Below are positions 1 through 6,671 of a stretch of 64,000 nucleotides of DNA, in pieces; position 1 is the first letter of the stretch, and the number at the start of each line of letters is the position of its first letter. A program made the translations under genes and the position numbers. The notes under the pieces were generated by a model. It was not told the origin of the DNA and did not search any database. It was given only the letters and a program-made list of their open reading frames with translations. The DNA comes from Nematostella vectensis. Taxonomy: Eukaryota; Cnidaria; Anthozoa; Actiniaria; Edwardsiidae. The DNA lies in assembly GCF_932526225.1 (NCBI RefSeq), contig NC_064040.1, forward strand, positions 2,239,501 through 2,303,500, given 5' to 3'.

Positions 1-383
1 ACTCGCTTCTAATGGAGGTTCTAGCATTGATTATTGTGACTGATTGCTGTAAAATGGGACCTGACGGAGCGCAATAAAGGTATCCATTGGTGACTTGATC
101 TGTGTTTGCTTGTCTCTATTTGTAGTTCGGAATTTTGTGTCTTTTTTGGTAAGGAATGTTTCTAAGTTTAAGCATTTTATTACGAATTGGTCAGCAATTA
201 AGGTTGATATTTTGACAAAAGAGTCGATTCTATTACATTGCTAAGATGGGCTTTTGAAGGTCGTCTATGCCTTGGATGAATCTATGAGTATCCGGGTCTG
301 GTGATGTTTAGTTTGCATTTTTGACGTTTTGGAGTTGGGCCTATATTTTACAGGCGTCTCAGGGTGTTATGGCAATGAAAGAC
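1..383. other. AT-rich stretch without a recognisable gene (copy 1)
   Basis: No open frame of note. A pyrimidine-rich stretch ending 'ctatttgtag' near 117-126 resembles a splice acceptor, and 'ggtaagg' near 149 resembles a donor. The roughly 23-bp exon they would define has no support. The AATAAA at 73-78 is annotated separately. The same stretch heads every monomer. Confidence 0.6.
73..78 (+). promoter_or_regulatory. Candidate poly(A) signal for the plus-strand frame of the preceding monomer
   Basis: AATAAA is followed about 25-45 nt downstream by GT-rich DNA ('tgatctgtgtttgcttgtc'), the usual arrangement of metazoan cleavage and polyadenylation sites. In a complete unit (for example 3409-3414) it lies about 109 nt past the in-frame stop of the candidate plus-strand frame, so the transcript end would cross the monomer boundary chosen here. 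This is inferred; no transcript evidence is available. Confidence 0.35.
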
Positions 384-424
384 TTAAAGGGACAGCGTCA
401 TGGTACTGCGCATGTCAGTGTTTA

Positions 425-448
425 TTGTAGGCTTTTAATCGCCTACAA
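425..448. repeat. 8-bp perfect hairpin inside the TIR element
   Basis: TTGTAGGC (425-432) pairs with GCCTACAA (441-448) across an 8-nt loop. It was present in every copy I read. Confidence 0.6.
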
Positions 449-468
449 ATAGTTGAACTTTTTAAAAG

Positions 469-544
469 CTGTCAATACCTTGTTAAAATAATATGCAATA
501 TTTTATTGAATGCAATATTTTATAGAAACTACGTTTATTGACAG
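469..544. repeat. 9-bp inverted repeat enclosing a direct repeat
   Basis: CTGTCAATA (469-477) is the exact reverse complement of TATTGACAG (536-544). Between them the 14-mer ATGCAATATTTTAT occurs at 493-506 and again at 510-523, with a period of 17 bp. This AT-rich nested structure is central in the MITE-like element and could extrude as a cruciform. Confidence 0.55.
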
Positions 545-681
545 TTTGTGGTCATTTTCTTTGAATTTAAGTCCCCCACATGTACCAAAAGCTCATAAGT
601 CAGTATTAGAGTTTACTAAATTTCATTGTGTCAGGGTCAGAGAGCTATTGAAAGCACTTACCATGGCACTGCCCCTTTAAA

Positions 682-870
682 TAGCTGTAAAAAAAAAAAA
701 AAGGGAAGAGAAAATAGCTGGATGGGGTCTCTGTTGGTTTTGTTTTAGTTTTAGTTTTCTTTTATTATAATTTTTTCTGGGGTGGGGGAAGGGGGAATTC
801 AGCTTAAAATTGCCTGTGGTCAATTCAACCAACTAAGCAACTAGTACAAAAGATGTTGGTTTTGCAGTCT
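682..870. repeat. Low-complexity stretch: poly-A, TTTTAG repeats, G-rich block (copy 1)
   Basis: An A14 tract follows directly after the TIR element. It varies from A13 to A15 among copies and helps define monomer classes. Next come degenerate GTTTTG/TTTTAG units near 739-760, an AT-rich run, and the G-rich block 779-795. No open frame is seen. Monomer 4 has a two-base change in the TTTTAG part. Confidence 0.6.
779..795 (+). other. G-rich motif, possible G-quadruplex
   Basis: Three G runs (G4, G5, G5) lie within 17 bp, separated by T and AA. This allows a two-tier quadruplex, or a three-tier one only with a distant fourth run (for example 'atgggg' near 722). The motif recurs in all full monomers. 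Confidence 0.35.
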
Positions 871-876
871 TTTATT
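871..876 (-). promoter_or_regulatory. Candidate minus-strand poly(A) signal
   Basis: The plus strand reads TTTATT, so the minus strand reads AATAAA within 'ttgaataaaaga'. Moderately T/G-rich minus-strand sequence follows (down to about 820). It lies about 185 nt beyond the TAA at 1060-1062 that ends the minus-strand exon-like frame, so it could be that frame's 3' end. Inference only. Confidence 0.25.
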
Positions 877-1087
877 CAATACTTTCAAGGTTATCATGCA
901 ATTCTGTAGTTTGACTGGAAATATATACTTTTTTTCTATTCATTTACAGTTCTATATGTACAGTGTGACCATAGTCATGATTACAATTATTTATAATAAT
1001 TTTTACCCACTAACAGAAACCAACTTGACTGCAAAAAACTCACTGTAAAGCATAAGATATTAGGCATTTCTTTCATGTGGCTGTGAG

Positions 1088-1101
1088 GTTGACCTGTCAA
1101 C
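1088..1101. repeat. Perfect 6-bp inverted repeat with a 2-bp spacer
   Basis: GTTGAC-CT-GTCAAC. The minus strand contains AGGTCA, the nuclear-receptor half-site hexamer, but a site this short can arise by chance. No function is claimed. Confidence 0.35.
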
Positions 1102-1199
1102 ATCTACAGGGGCCACACTCAACTCGGAATCATAGGGGTCCATAAAAGCAAGGTGTCGCAGAACCTTTTCCTGCCTTCCTTACTCTCCTTCACCAGGAA

Positions 1200-1243
1200 C
1201 ACCTGTGCAGCCGACACCCTTAGGTGGATGGGGTGCACAGGTG
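1200..1243. repeat. 10-bp perfect hairpin within the minus exon-like region
   Basis: CACCTGTGCA (1200-1209) is the exact reverse complement of TGCACAGGTG (1234-1243), separated by 24 nt. It was present in all full copies read. Confidence 0.6.
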
Positions 1244-1320
1244 CTTTGGGTGTGGCCCTGAAGATGGCACAGTGACCACAAGATGTACCAGAATGAAATT
1301 GTATATACTGTAAAAACATG

Positions 1321-1670
1321 TGAGTAGAAAACAGTCAATAGCCATGGAGTTTTCAGTGTGTTGTACATGTTATACATGTTTTAGGATTTACCTAATTACT
1401 TACAGTATTTTTTTAAATAGAATTTTTTACTTGTATAATTTAGATGAGTAATACATACTTTTTATAGTATGTTGTAGAACTCGTCTCGTTCCTCCTAAAT
1501 AACAATCAAAATTATGTTTGTTATTATCTTCGTGCAAAGGAACCTACAGTAGTTTTTTAATCAGATAATTGTTTTTCCTTCAACACTCCCCTGTTATTTC
1601 AACAGCTCTCCCTTGAGTTTGCTTGTCTTAGAAATAGACCTTGTTTGATAAACAAAGACATGTTACCCAC
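1321..1670. other. AT-rich stretch with short palindromes and no gene seen (copy 1)
   Basis: Holds the paired palindromes ACATGT-TAT-ACATGT (1365-1379) and a 7-bp hairpin, ACATACT (1453-1459) with AGTATGT (1466-1472). The H1/H2 marker AAATAG versus ATATAG is at about 1417-1422. If the minus-strand model is right, this stretch is part of its intron. Confidence 0.5.
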
Positions 1671-1751
1671 TTATTCAATAATAGGTAACAACTGCAATAT
1701 TGTACTGTATGAAAAGAGTGCCCCTCCCCCTTCTAATGTTGACATCAGTAA

Positions 1752-1776
1752 ATCTAGCAAGCTCATTTTGCTAGAT
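1752..1776. repeat. 9-bp perfect hairpin with a 7-nt loop
   Basis: ATCTAGCAA (1752-1760) pairs exactly with TTGCTAGAT (1768-1776). It is one of the strongest local stem-loops in the unit. It lies within the minus 61-codon frame, just past the possible GTATAC donor. Confidence 0.6.
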
Positions 1777-1952
1777 GTATGATGTATACCAGGCTTGTAT
1801 CCTCCAGGTCCATTTCCATACTCCGTGAAGACTTCTGAAACCATCTTGGATGCCATTACGGAATTGACCCGGAGACCCGGAGAAAAATTCACGAGGGGGA
1901 GGGCCAGTCAACACTCCTCTCCCCAAAGTCAGACGGTTGTTTGGATGGTCTG

Positions 1953-2068
1953 TTTTTTTTTTTTTTTTCTTATTTTTCCGAAAACTACGCAGGAGTGAGA
2001 GGGGTTAAGCACTACGAAAAAAAAAATTGAATAGAAAAAAAAAAAAAAAAAAGAAAAAGAAAAAAGGC
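1953..2068. repeat. Opposed poly-T and poly-A tracts
   Basis: T16 (1953-1968) is followed by A10 (2017-2026), A18 (2035-2052) and further A runs to 2066. The T and A tracts are inverted complements around about 50-65 bp and could fold back. Lengths vary by class: T15-T16 with A17-A19 in H1 copies, T17-T18 with A16 (A17 in monomer 11) in H2 copies. Many phenylalanine-rich or lysine-rich open frames arise here and are artefacts. Confidence 0.7.
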
Positions 2069-2078
2069 CATTGGCATA

Positions 2079-2088
2079 GGATCGAACC
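2079..2088 (-). promoter_or_regulatory. Pol III B-box-like motif
   Basis: The minus strand reads GGTTCGATCC, one base shorter than the GGTTCGANTCC consensus. T6 and T5 runs, which could act as Pol III terminators, start about 15 nt downstream. An A-box-like TGGCGTAACCG lies upstream on the minus strand at 2291-2301, about 200 nt away, which is longer than in tRNA genes. The flanks do not form a tRNA T-stem. It might be a relic of a tRNA-derived SINE head, or chance. Confidence 0.2.
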
Positions 2089-2120
2089 CGACCTGAAAAA
2101 CAAAACGGAAACCATACATA

Positions 2121-2415
2121 CGGATTACCCAATCGGTATGGCAGCACAAGGCTTTTACGGAAGGCTGTAAAGAACCCGAAGGCCCCAAGCACCGATATTT
2201 CCGGCGAATATGCTGTACAACACTCTTGCAAGGTATTCCGACCCGCGCATTAATGGGGAGGGCAATAACCAGGATCCCAGGCCTGTAATACGGTTACGCC
2301 ACGCACAGCTCGCTGAGATAGAGGATGAAAAAAATACAGGTCTATTTGGGCGTCTTGAGTCCCTTGGGGGCTCGCTATGTCGGCGCGTGGCATCGTAACG
2401 CACGGGCGCATTGTC
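2121..2415. other. CpG-rich core of the monomer
   Basis: By hand count there are about 23 CpG dinucleotides in roughly 290 bp, against about 3 in the 300 bp at 1381-1680. Local GC is clearly above the rest of the unit. No coding frame survives: the long minus frame across it is broken by the 1-bp deletion in monomer 6. Candidates are an unmethylated promoter-like island or the body of an inserted element. The plus-strand ATG near 2209 followed by the donor-like 'gcaag/gtattc' at about 2230 leads to no compatible downstream exon. Confidence 0.5.
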
Positions 2416-2708
2416 TTTTATCGTGTACAGGACATCAAACAAGCGAAGAAAGAAAAACGTTTTTTTTTTTGGGAACCGTTTTTTTATATCATGCAAAAAG
2501 CGAAAATAAATAGAAATAAATAAAGTGCGATTTGGCGATTCTGTTTTTCTTTGTAGAGCTTATTAAGCTATTCACCGGCCTAAATATTCATAAAAGAAAA
2601 TAAAAAATGCAATGAAGGACGTAAGGGGGAGAGGTTTGTAAAATCGCATAGAATATCGACAAAATCCGCAATACTGTCTACGCTGACTAAGTATAGCTGT
2701 ATTTCACT
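2416..2708. other. AT-rich right half of the inverted-repeat element
   Basis: Contains T10 and T7 tracts, three AATAAA hexamers on the plus strand (2505-2510, 2515-2520, 2519-2524) and a small AGCTT/AAGCT hairpin (2557-2569). No open frame. The C at monomer position 2648 is T in most copies or otherwise variable near here (see monomers 4, 11 and 12). Confidence 0.4.
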
Positions 2709-2760
2709 TTAACCCTTTCACTCCTGGGTACTTTTGAGCAACATTGTAAGAAAAACAGAC

Positions 2761-2884
2761 TGAAAACAGAAACCTCCCCCCCCTATTTCAAGTCCAACAC
2801 TACCAGTTAAGCTAAGCTACCGCTGACCCAAGACGGTATGCCTTGAAGTTTCCAACAATGTACTGCGGTGCCTTTTCTTTGTAG
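2761..2884. other. Spacer with a variable C tract and splice-acceptor-like end
   Basis: A C tract at 2776-2783 is C8 in monomers 1, 2, 8, 16 and 17 and C7 in the others. The stretch ends in 'ccttttctttgtag' (2871-2884), a good match to a metazoan 3' splice site, immediately before the plus-strand open frame. Confidence 0.5.
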
Positions 2885-3300
2885 CGACGGCACTGCTACA
2901 GCCTGTTGCTTACAACAGTTTTGCTTGTAATTTGCTTAAAAATTACAGCTTTTTCACATCTGGAGAGTGCCTTAGGACATCATGAAGTTTTTTTGGGCAT
3001 AATTAATGCTGTGCTTATGGATGTTTGCACGCTGAGGTTGATTCAATGGGATAATTCCTTGTCTGGGCTTCACCAAGTGAGGAAGGAATTTTCTGGTGAA
3101 TGGCCTCATAACTCTCCAATGTGGGCCATCTTTGCTACCCAACCTTATTCAAAAATTGTTTTCAGGCTTATTCTGGGTTCCTTGGACCTGGAAATGTTTT
3201 GTTTGGCTTCGGGGCAAAGAGACTTAAAAAAAAAACTGTTATGATTCTGGGGGAGGAGATTGCCCGCCTGTCTGTCAAGGTGTTTCCAAGACTCCCATGA
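2885..3300 (+). CDS. Candidate two-exon 3' end of an unrecognised plus-strand gene
   Basis: Exon A 2885-3076 (64 codons) follows the acceptor 'ttttctttgtag', with a stop just upstream in frame. It begins with a hydrophobic stretch (CYSLLLTTVLLVICLK). It ends at CAA/GTGAGG, a phase-0 donor. An 89-bp intron would end in 'ttgttttcag' at 3165. Exon B 3166-3279 (38 codons, also phase 0) reads AYSGFLGPGNVLFGFG... and, unless the weak donor GTGTTT is used, runs on to a TGA at 3298-3300. AATAAA with GT-rich DNA follows in the next monomer. Fifteen copies have A10 in exon B and keep this frame; monomers 9, 10, 18 and 19 have A11 and lose it. The single substitution I saw in exon A (monomer 2) is silent. 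No start exon was found and the protein is unknown to me; it may be a relic or a coincidence. Confidence 0.25.
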
Positions 3301-3336
3301 TGCAGTGCAGGCATGCAAAATAGGCTAACAATGGTG

Positions 3337-6300
3337 ACTCGCTTCTAATGGAGGTTCTAGCATTGATTATTGTGACTGATTGCTGTAAAATGGGACCTGA
3401 CGGAGCGCAATAAAGGTATCCATTGGTGACTTGATCTGTGTTTGCTTGTCTCTATTTGTAGTTCGGAATTTTGTGTCTTTTTTGGTAAGGAATGTTTCTA
3501 AGTTTAAGCATTTTATTACGAATTGGTCAGCAATTAAGGTTGATATTTTGACAAAAGAGTCGATTCTATTACATTGCTAAGATGGGCTTTTGAAGGTCGT
3601 CTATGCCTTGGATGAATCTATGAGTATCCGGGTCTGGTGATGTTTAGTTTGCATTTTTGACGTTTTGGAGTTGGGCCTATATTTTACAGGCGTCTCAGGG
3701 TGTTATGGCAATGAAAGACTTAAAGGGACAGCGTCATGGTACTGCGCATGTCAGTGTTTATTGTAGGCTTTTAATCGCCTACAAATAGTTGAACTTTTTA
3801 AAAGCTGTCAATACCTTGTTAAAATAATATGCAATATTTTATTGAATGCAATATTTTATAGAAACTACGTTTATTGACAGTTTGTGGTCATTTTCTTTGA
3901 ATTTAAGTCCCCCACATGTACCAAAAGCTCATAAGTCAGTATTAGAGTTTACTAAATTTCATTGTGTCAGGGTCAGAGAGCTATTGAAAGCACTTACCAT
4001 GGCACTGCCCCTTTGAATAGCTGTAAAAAAAAAAAAAAAGGGAAGAGAAAATAGCTGGATGGGGTCTCTGTTGGTTTTGTTTTAGTTTTAGTTTTCTTTT
4101 ATTATAATTTTTTCTGGGGTGGGGGAAGGGGGAATTCAGCTTAAAATTGCCTGTGGTCAATTCAACCAACTAAGCAACTAGTACAAAAGATGTTGGTTTT
4201 GCAGTCTTTTATTCAATACTTTCAAGGTTATCATGCAATTCTGTAGTTTGACTGGAAATATATACTTTTTTTCTATTCATTTACAGTTCTATATGTACAG
4301 TGTGACCATAGTCATGATTACAATTATTTATAATAATTTTTACCCACTAACAGAAACCAACTTGACTGCAAAAAACTCACTGTAAAGCATAAGATATTAG
4401 GCATTTCTTTCATGTGGCTGTGAGGTTGACCTGTCAACATCTACAGGGGCCACACTCAACTCGGAATCATAGGGGTCCATAAAAGCAAGGTGTCGCAGAA
4501 CCTTTTCCTGCCTTCCTTACTCTCCTTCACCAGGAACACCTGTGCAGCCGACACCCTTAGGTGGATGGGGTGCACAGGTGCTTTGGGTGTGGCCCTGAAG
4601 ATGGCACAGTGACCACAAGATGTACCAGAATGAAATTGTATATACTGTAAAAACATGTGAGTAGAAAACAGTCAATAGCCATGGAGTTTTCAGTGTGTTG
4701 TACATGTTATACATGTTTTAGGATTTACCTAATTACTTACAGTATTTTTTTAAATAGAATTTTTTACTTGTATAATTTAGATGAGTAATACATACTTTTT
4801 ATAGTATGTTGTAGAACTCGTCTCGTTCCTCCTAAATAACAATCAAAATTATGTTTGTTATTATCTTCGTGCAAAGGAACCTACAGTAGTTTTTTAATCA
4901 GATAATTGTTTTTCCTTCAACACTCCCCTGTTATTTCAACAGCTCTCCCTTGAGTTTGCTTGTCTTAGAAATAGACCTTGTTTGATAAACAAAGACATGT
5001 TACCCACTTATTCAATAATAGGTAACAACTGCAATATTGTACTGTATGAAAAGAGTGCCCCTCCCCCTTCTAATGTTGACATCAGTAAATCTAGCAAGCT
5101 CATTTTGCTAGATGTATGATGTATACCAGGCTTGTATCCTCCAGGTCCATTTCCATACTCCGTGAAGACTTCTGAAACCATCTTGGATGCCATTACGGAA
5201 TTGACCCGGAGACCCGGAGAAAAATTCACGAGGGGGAGGGCCAGTCAACACTCCTCTCCCCAAAGTCAGACGGTTGTTTGGATGGTCTGTTTTTTTTTTT
5301 TTTTCTTATTTTTCCGAAAACTACGCAGGAGTGAGAGGGGTTAAGCACTACGAAAAAAAAAATTGAATAGAAAAAAAAAAAAAAAAAGAAAAAGAAAAAA
5401 GGCCATTGGCATAGGATCGAACCCGACCTGAAAAACAAAACGGAAACCATACATACGGATTACCCAATCGGTATGGCAGCACAAGGCTTTTACGGAAGGC
5501 TGTAAAGAACCCGAAGGCCCCAAGCACCGATATTTCCGGCGAATATGCTGTACAACACTCTTGCAAGGTATTCCGACCCGCGCATTAATGGGGAGGGCAA
5601 TAACCAGGATCCCAGGCCTGTAATACGGTTACGCCACGCACAGCTCGCTGAGATAGAGGATGAAAAAAATACAGGTCTATTTGGGCGTCTTGAGTCCCTT
5701 GGGGGCTCGCTATGTCGGCGCGTGGCATCGTAACGCACGGGCGCATTGTCTTTTATCGTGTACAGGACATCAAACAAGCGAAGAAAGAAAAACGTTTTTT
5801 TTTTTGGGAACCGTTTTTTTATATCATGCAAAAAGCGAAAATAAATAGAAATAAATAAAGTGCGATTTGGCGATTCTGTTTTTCTTTGTAGAGCTTATTA
5901 AGCTATTCACCGGCCTAAATATTCATAAAAGAAAATAAAAAATGCAATGAAGGACGTAAGGGGGAGAGGTTTGTAAAATCGCATAGAATATCGACAAAAT
6001 CCGCAATACTGTCTACGCTGACTAAGTATAGCTGTATTTCACTTTAACCCTTTCACTCCTGGGTACTTTTGAGCAACATTGTAAGAAAAACAGACTGAAA
6101 ACAGAAACCTCCCCCCCCTATTTCAAGTCCAACACTACCAGTTAAGCTAAGCTACCGCTGACCCAAGATGGTATGCCTTGAAGTTTCCAACAATGTACTG
6201 CGGTGCCTTTTCTTTGTAGCGACGGCACTGCTACAGCCTGTTGCTTACAACAGTTTTACTTGTAATTTGCTTAAAAATTACAGCTTTTTCACATCTGGAG

Positions 6301-6671
6301 AGTGCCTTAGGACATCATGAAGTTTTTTTGGGCATAATTAATGCTGTGCTTATGGATGTTTGCACGCTGAGGTTGATTCAATGGGATAATTCCTTGTCTG
6401 GGCTTCACCAAGTGAGGAAGGAATTTTCTGGTGAATGGCCTCATAACTCTCCAATGTGGGCCATCTTTGCTACCCAACCTTATTCAAAAATTGTTTTCAG
6501 GCTTATTCTGGGTTCCTTGGACCTGGAAATGTTTTGTTTGGCTTCGGGGCAAAGAGACTTAAAAAAAAAACTGTTATGATTCTGGGGGAGGAGATTGCCC
6601 GCCTGTCTGTCAAGGTGTTTCCAAGACTCCCATGATGCAGTGCAGGCATGCAAAATAGGCTAACAATGGTG
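3337..6671 (+). repeat. Monomer 2, haplotype H1
   Basis: 3335 bp. H1 markers: aaatag, T15, GGGCAAT, C8. The TIR-element right end reads TTTGAA and is followed by A15. Private substitutions are T at 6169 (C elsewhere) and A at 6258 (G elsewhere; silent TTG to TTA in the candidate plus-strand frame). Large inverted-repeat element 5285-6095; candidate plus exons 6220-6411 and 6501-6614; minus 61-codon frame 5008-5193. Confidence 0.97.

Larger units (their letters stand above)
384..681. mobile_element. MITE-like element with 22-bp terminal inverted repeats and TTAA ends
   Basis: The left arm 384-405 begins TTAAAGGGACAGCG and ends CATGGTA. The reverse complement of the right arm 660-681 begins TTAAAGGGGCAGTG (one base in) and ends CATGGTA, giving about 19 of 22 identities. 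Both ends carry TTAA (384-387 and 677-680), which would fit a piggyBac-type target duplication around a 289-bp non-autonomous element. A TA duplication with longer arms cannot be excluded. There is no transposase frame. Inside are an 8-bp hairpin, a 9-bp inverted repeat and a 17-bp-period direct repeat. In 14 of the 19 copies that include the right end, it reads TTGA. The element sits at the same offset in every monomer, so it inserted before the array amplified. Confidence 0.6.
1060..1856 (-). pseudogene. Minus-strand exon-like frames, unrecognised, with an internal stop
   Basis: An ATG at 1856-1854 opens 'MASKMVSEVF...' and runs 61 codons to a stop at 1671-1673; this frame is unchanged in all 19 full copies. 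A weak phase-1 donor (GTATAC) follows codon 22. An acceptor-like site (minus 'catgtttttacag', plus 1308-1320) starts an exon at 1307 in the matching phase ('YTISFWYILW...'), which stops at TAA 1182-1180. The same frame then stays open for 39 codons to TAA 1062-1060, ending 'STSQPHERNA'. Taken together this looks like a split gene broken by one stop, or a short gene ending at 1180. Monomer 3 adds a second stop (position 7947). I recognise no domain, and chance frames remain possible. Confidence 0.2.
1948..2760. mobile_element. Putative inverted-repeat element with degenerate arms and a CpG-rich core
   Basis: The reverse complement of 1981-2008 starts TTAACCCCTCTCACTCCTG. It aligns with 2709-2735, which starts TTAACCCTTTCACTCCTG, and both then read G-TA-TTTT: about 24 of 28 positions with one gap. 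Homology continues outward: minus-strand 'taag'-A(n)-'cagac' at 1948-1972 matches 'taagaaaaacagac' at 2747-2760. The arms therefore span about 50-60 bp around an interior of about 700 bp with no transposase. The core differs in base composition from the rest of the monomer. A MITE or other non-autonomous DNA element is likely; two independently inserted fragments of one family in opposite orientation would look the same. No target duplication was identified. Confidence 0.5.
1..3336 (+). repeat. Monomer 1, haplotype H1
   Basis: Reference copy, 3336 bp. Class markers: TTTAAATAG at 676-684 with A14 after it; 'ttaaatag' at 1415-1422 (H1 state); T16 at 1953; A18 at 2035; 'gagggcaat' near 2257 (H1 state); C8 at 2776; A10 before 'ctgtt' near 3236. 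Every marker I scored matches copy 8. Confidence 0.97.

Noticed and set aside
105-155. Microexon between 'ctatttgtag' and 'ggtaagg'
   Set aside because: It would be about 23 bp and connects to no upstream or downstream frame that I could find.
2140-2148. U6 snRNA-like GGCAGCACA
   Set aside because: The match is limited to nine bases; the rest of U6, including the ACAGAGA region, is absent.
2068-2155. tRNA gene on the minus strand (GGTTCGATCC, T-run terminator)
   Set aside because: The T-stem does not pair beyond one or two bases, no proper D-arm A box is at tRNA spacing, and no acceptor stem can be drawn.
2209-2230. Plus-strand first exon (ATG followed by the donor 'gcaag/gtattc')
   Set aside because: Its phase does not match the exon at 2885; joining them meets a stop within about 15 codons.
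1929-2231. Minus-strand frames rich in phenylalanine
   Set aside because: They are produced by the poly-A/poly-T tracts and change frame with each tract-length difference between copies.
2155-2496. A 113-codon minus-strand open frame across the CpG-rich core, recurring in most monomers
   Set aside because: It spans T and A tracts and element sequence, matches no family I know, and is shortened by the 1-bp deletion in monomer 6. Its recurrence reflects only the tandem repeat.
2906-3244. 112-codon plus-strand frame taken as one gene from a TTG start
   Set aside because: TTG is not a usual eukaryotic start, and the frame's end depends on the variable A tract. The acceptor at 2884 and the 89-bp intron give a more coherent reading.
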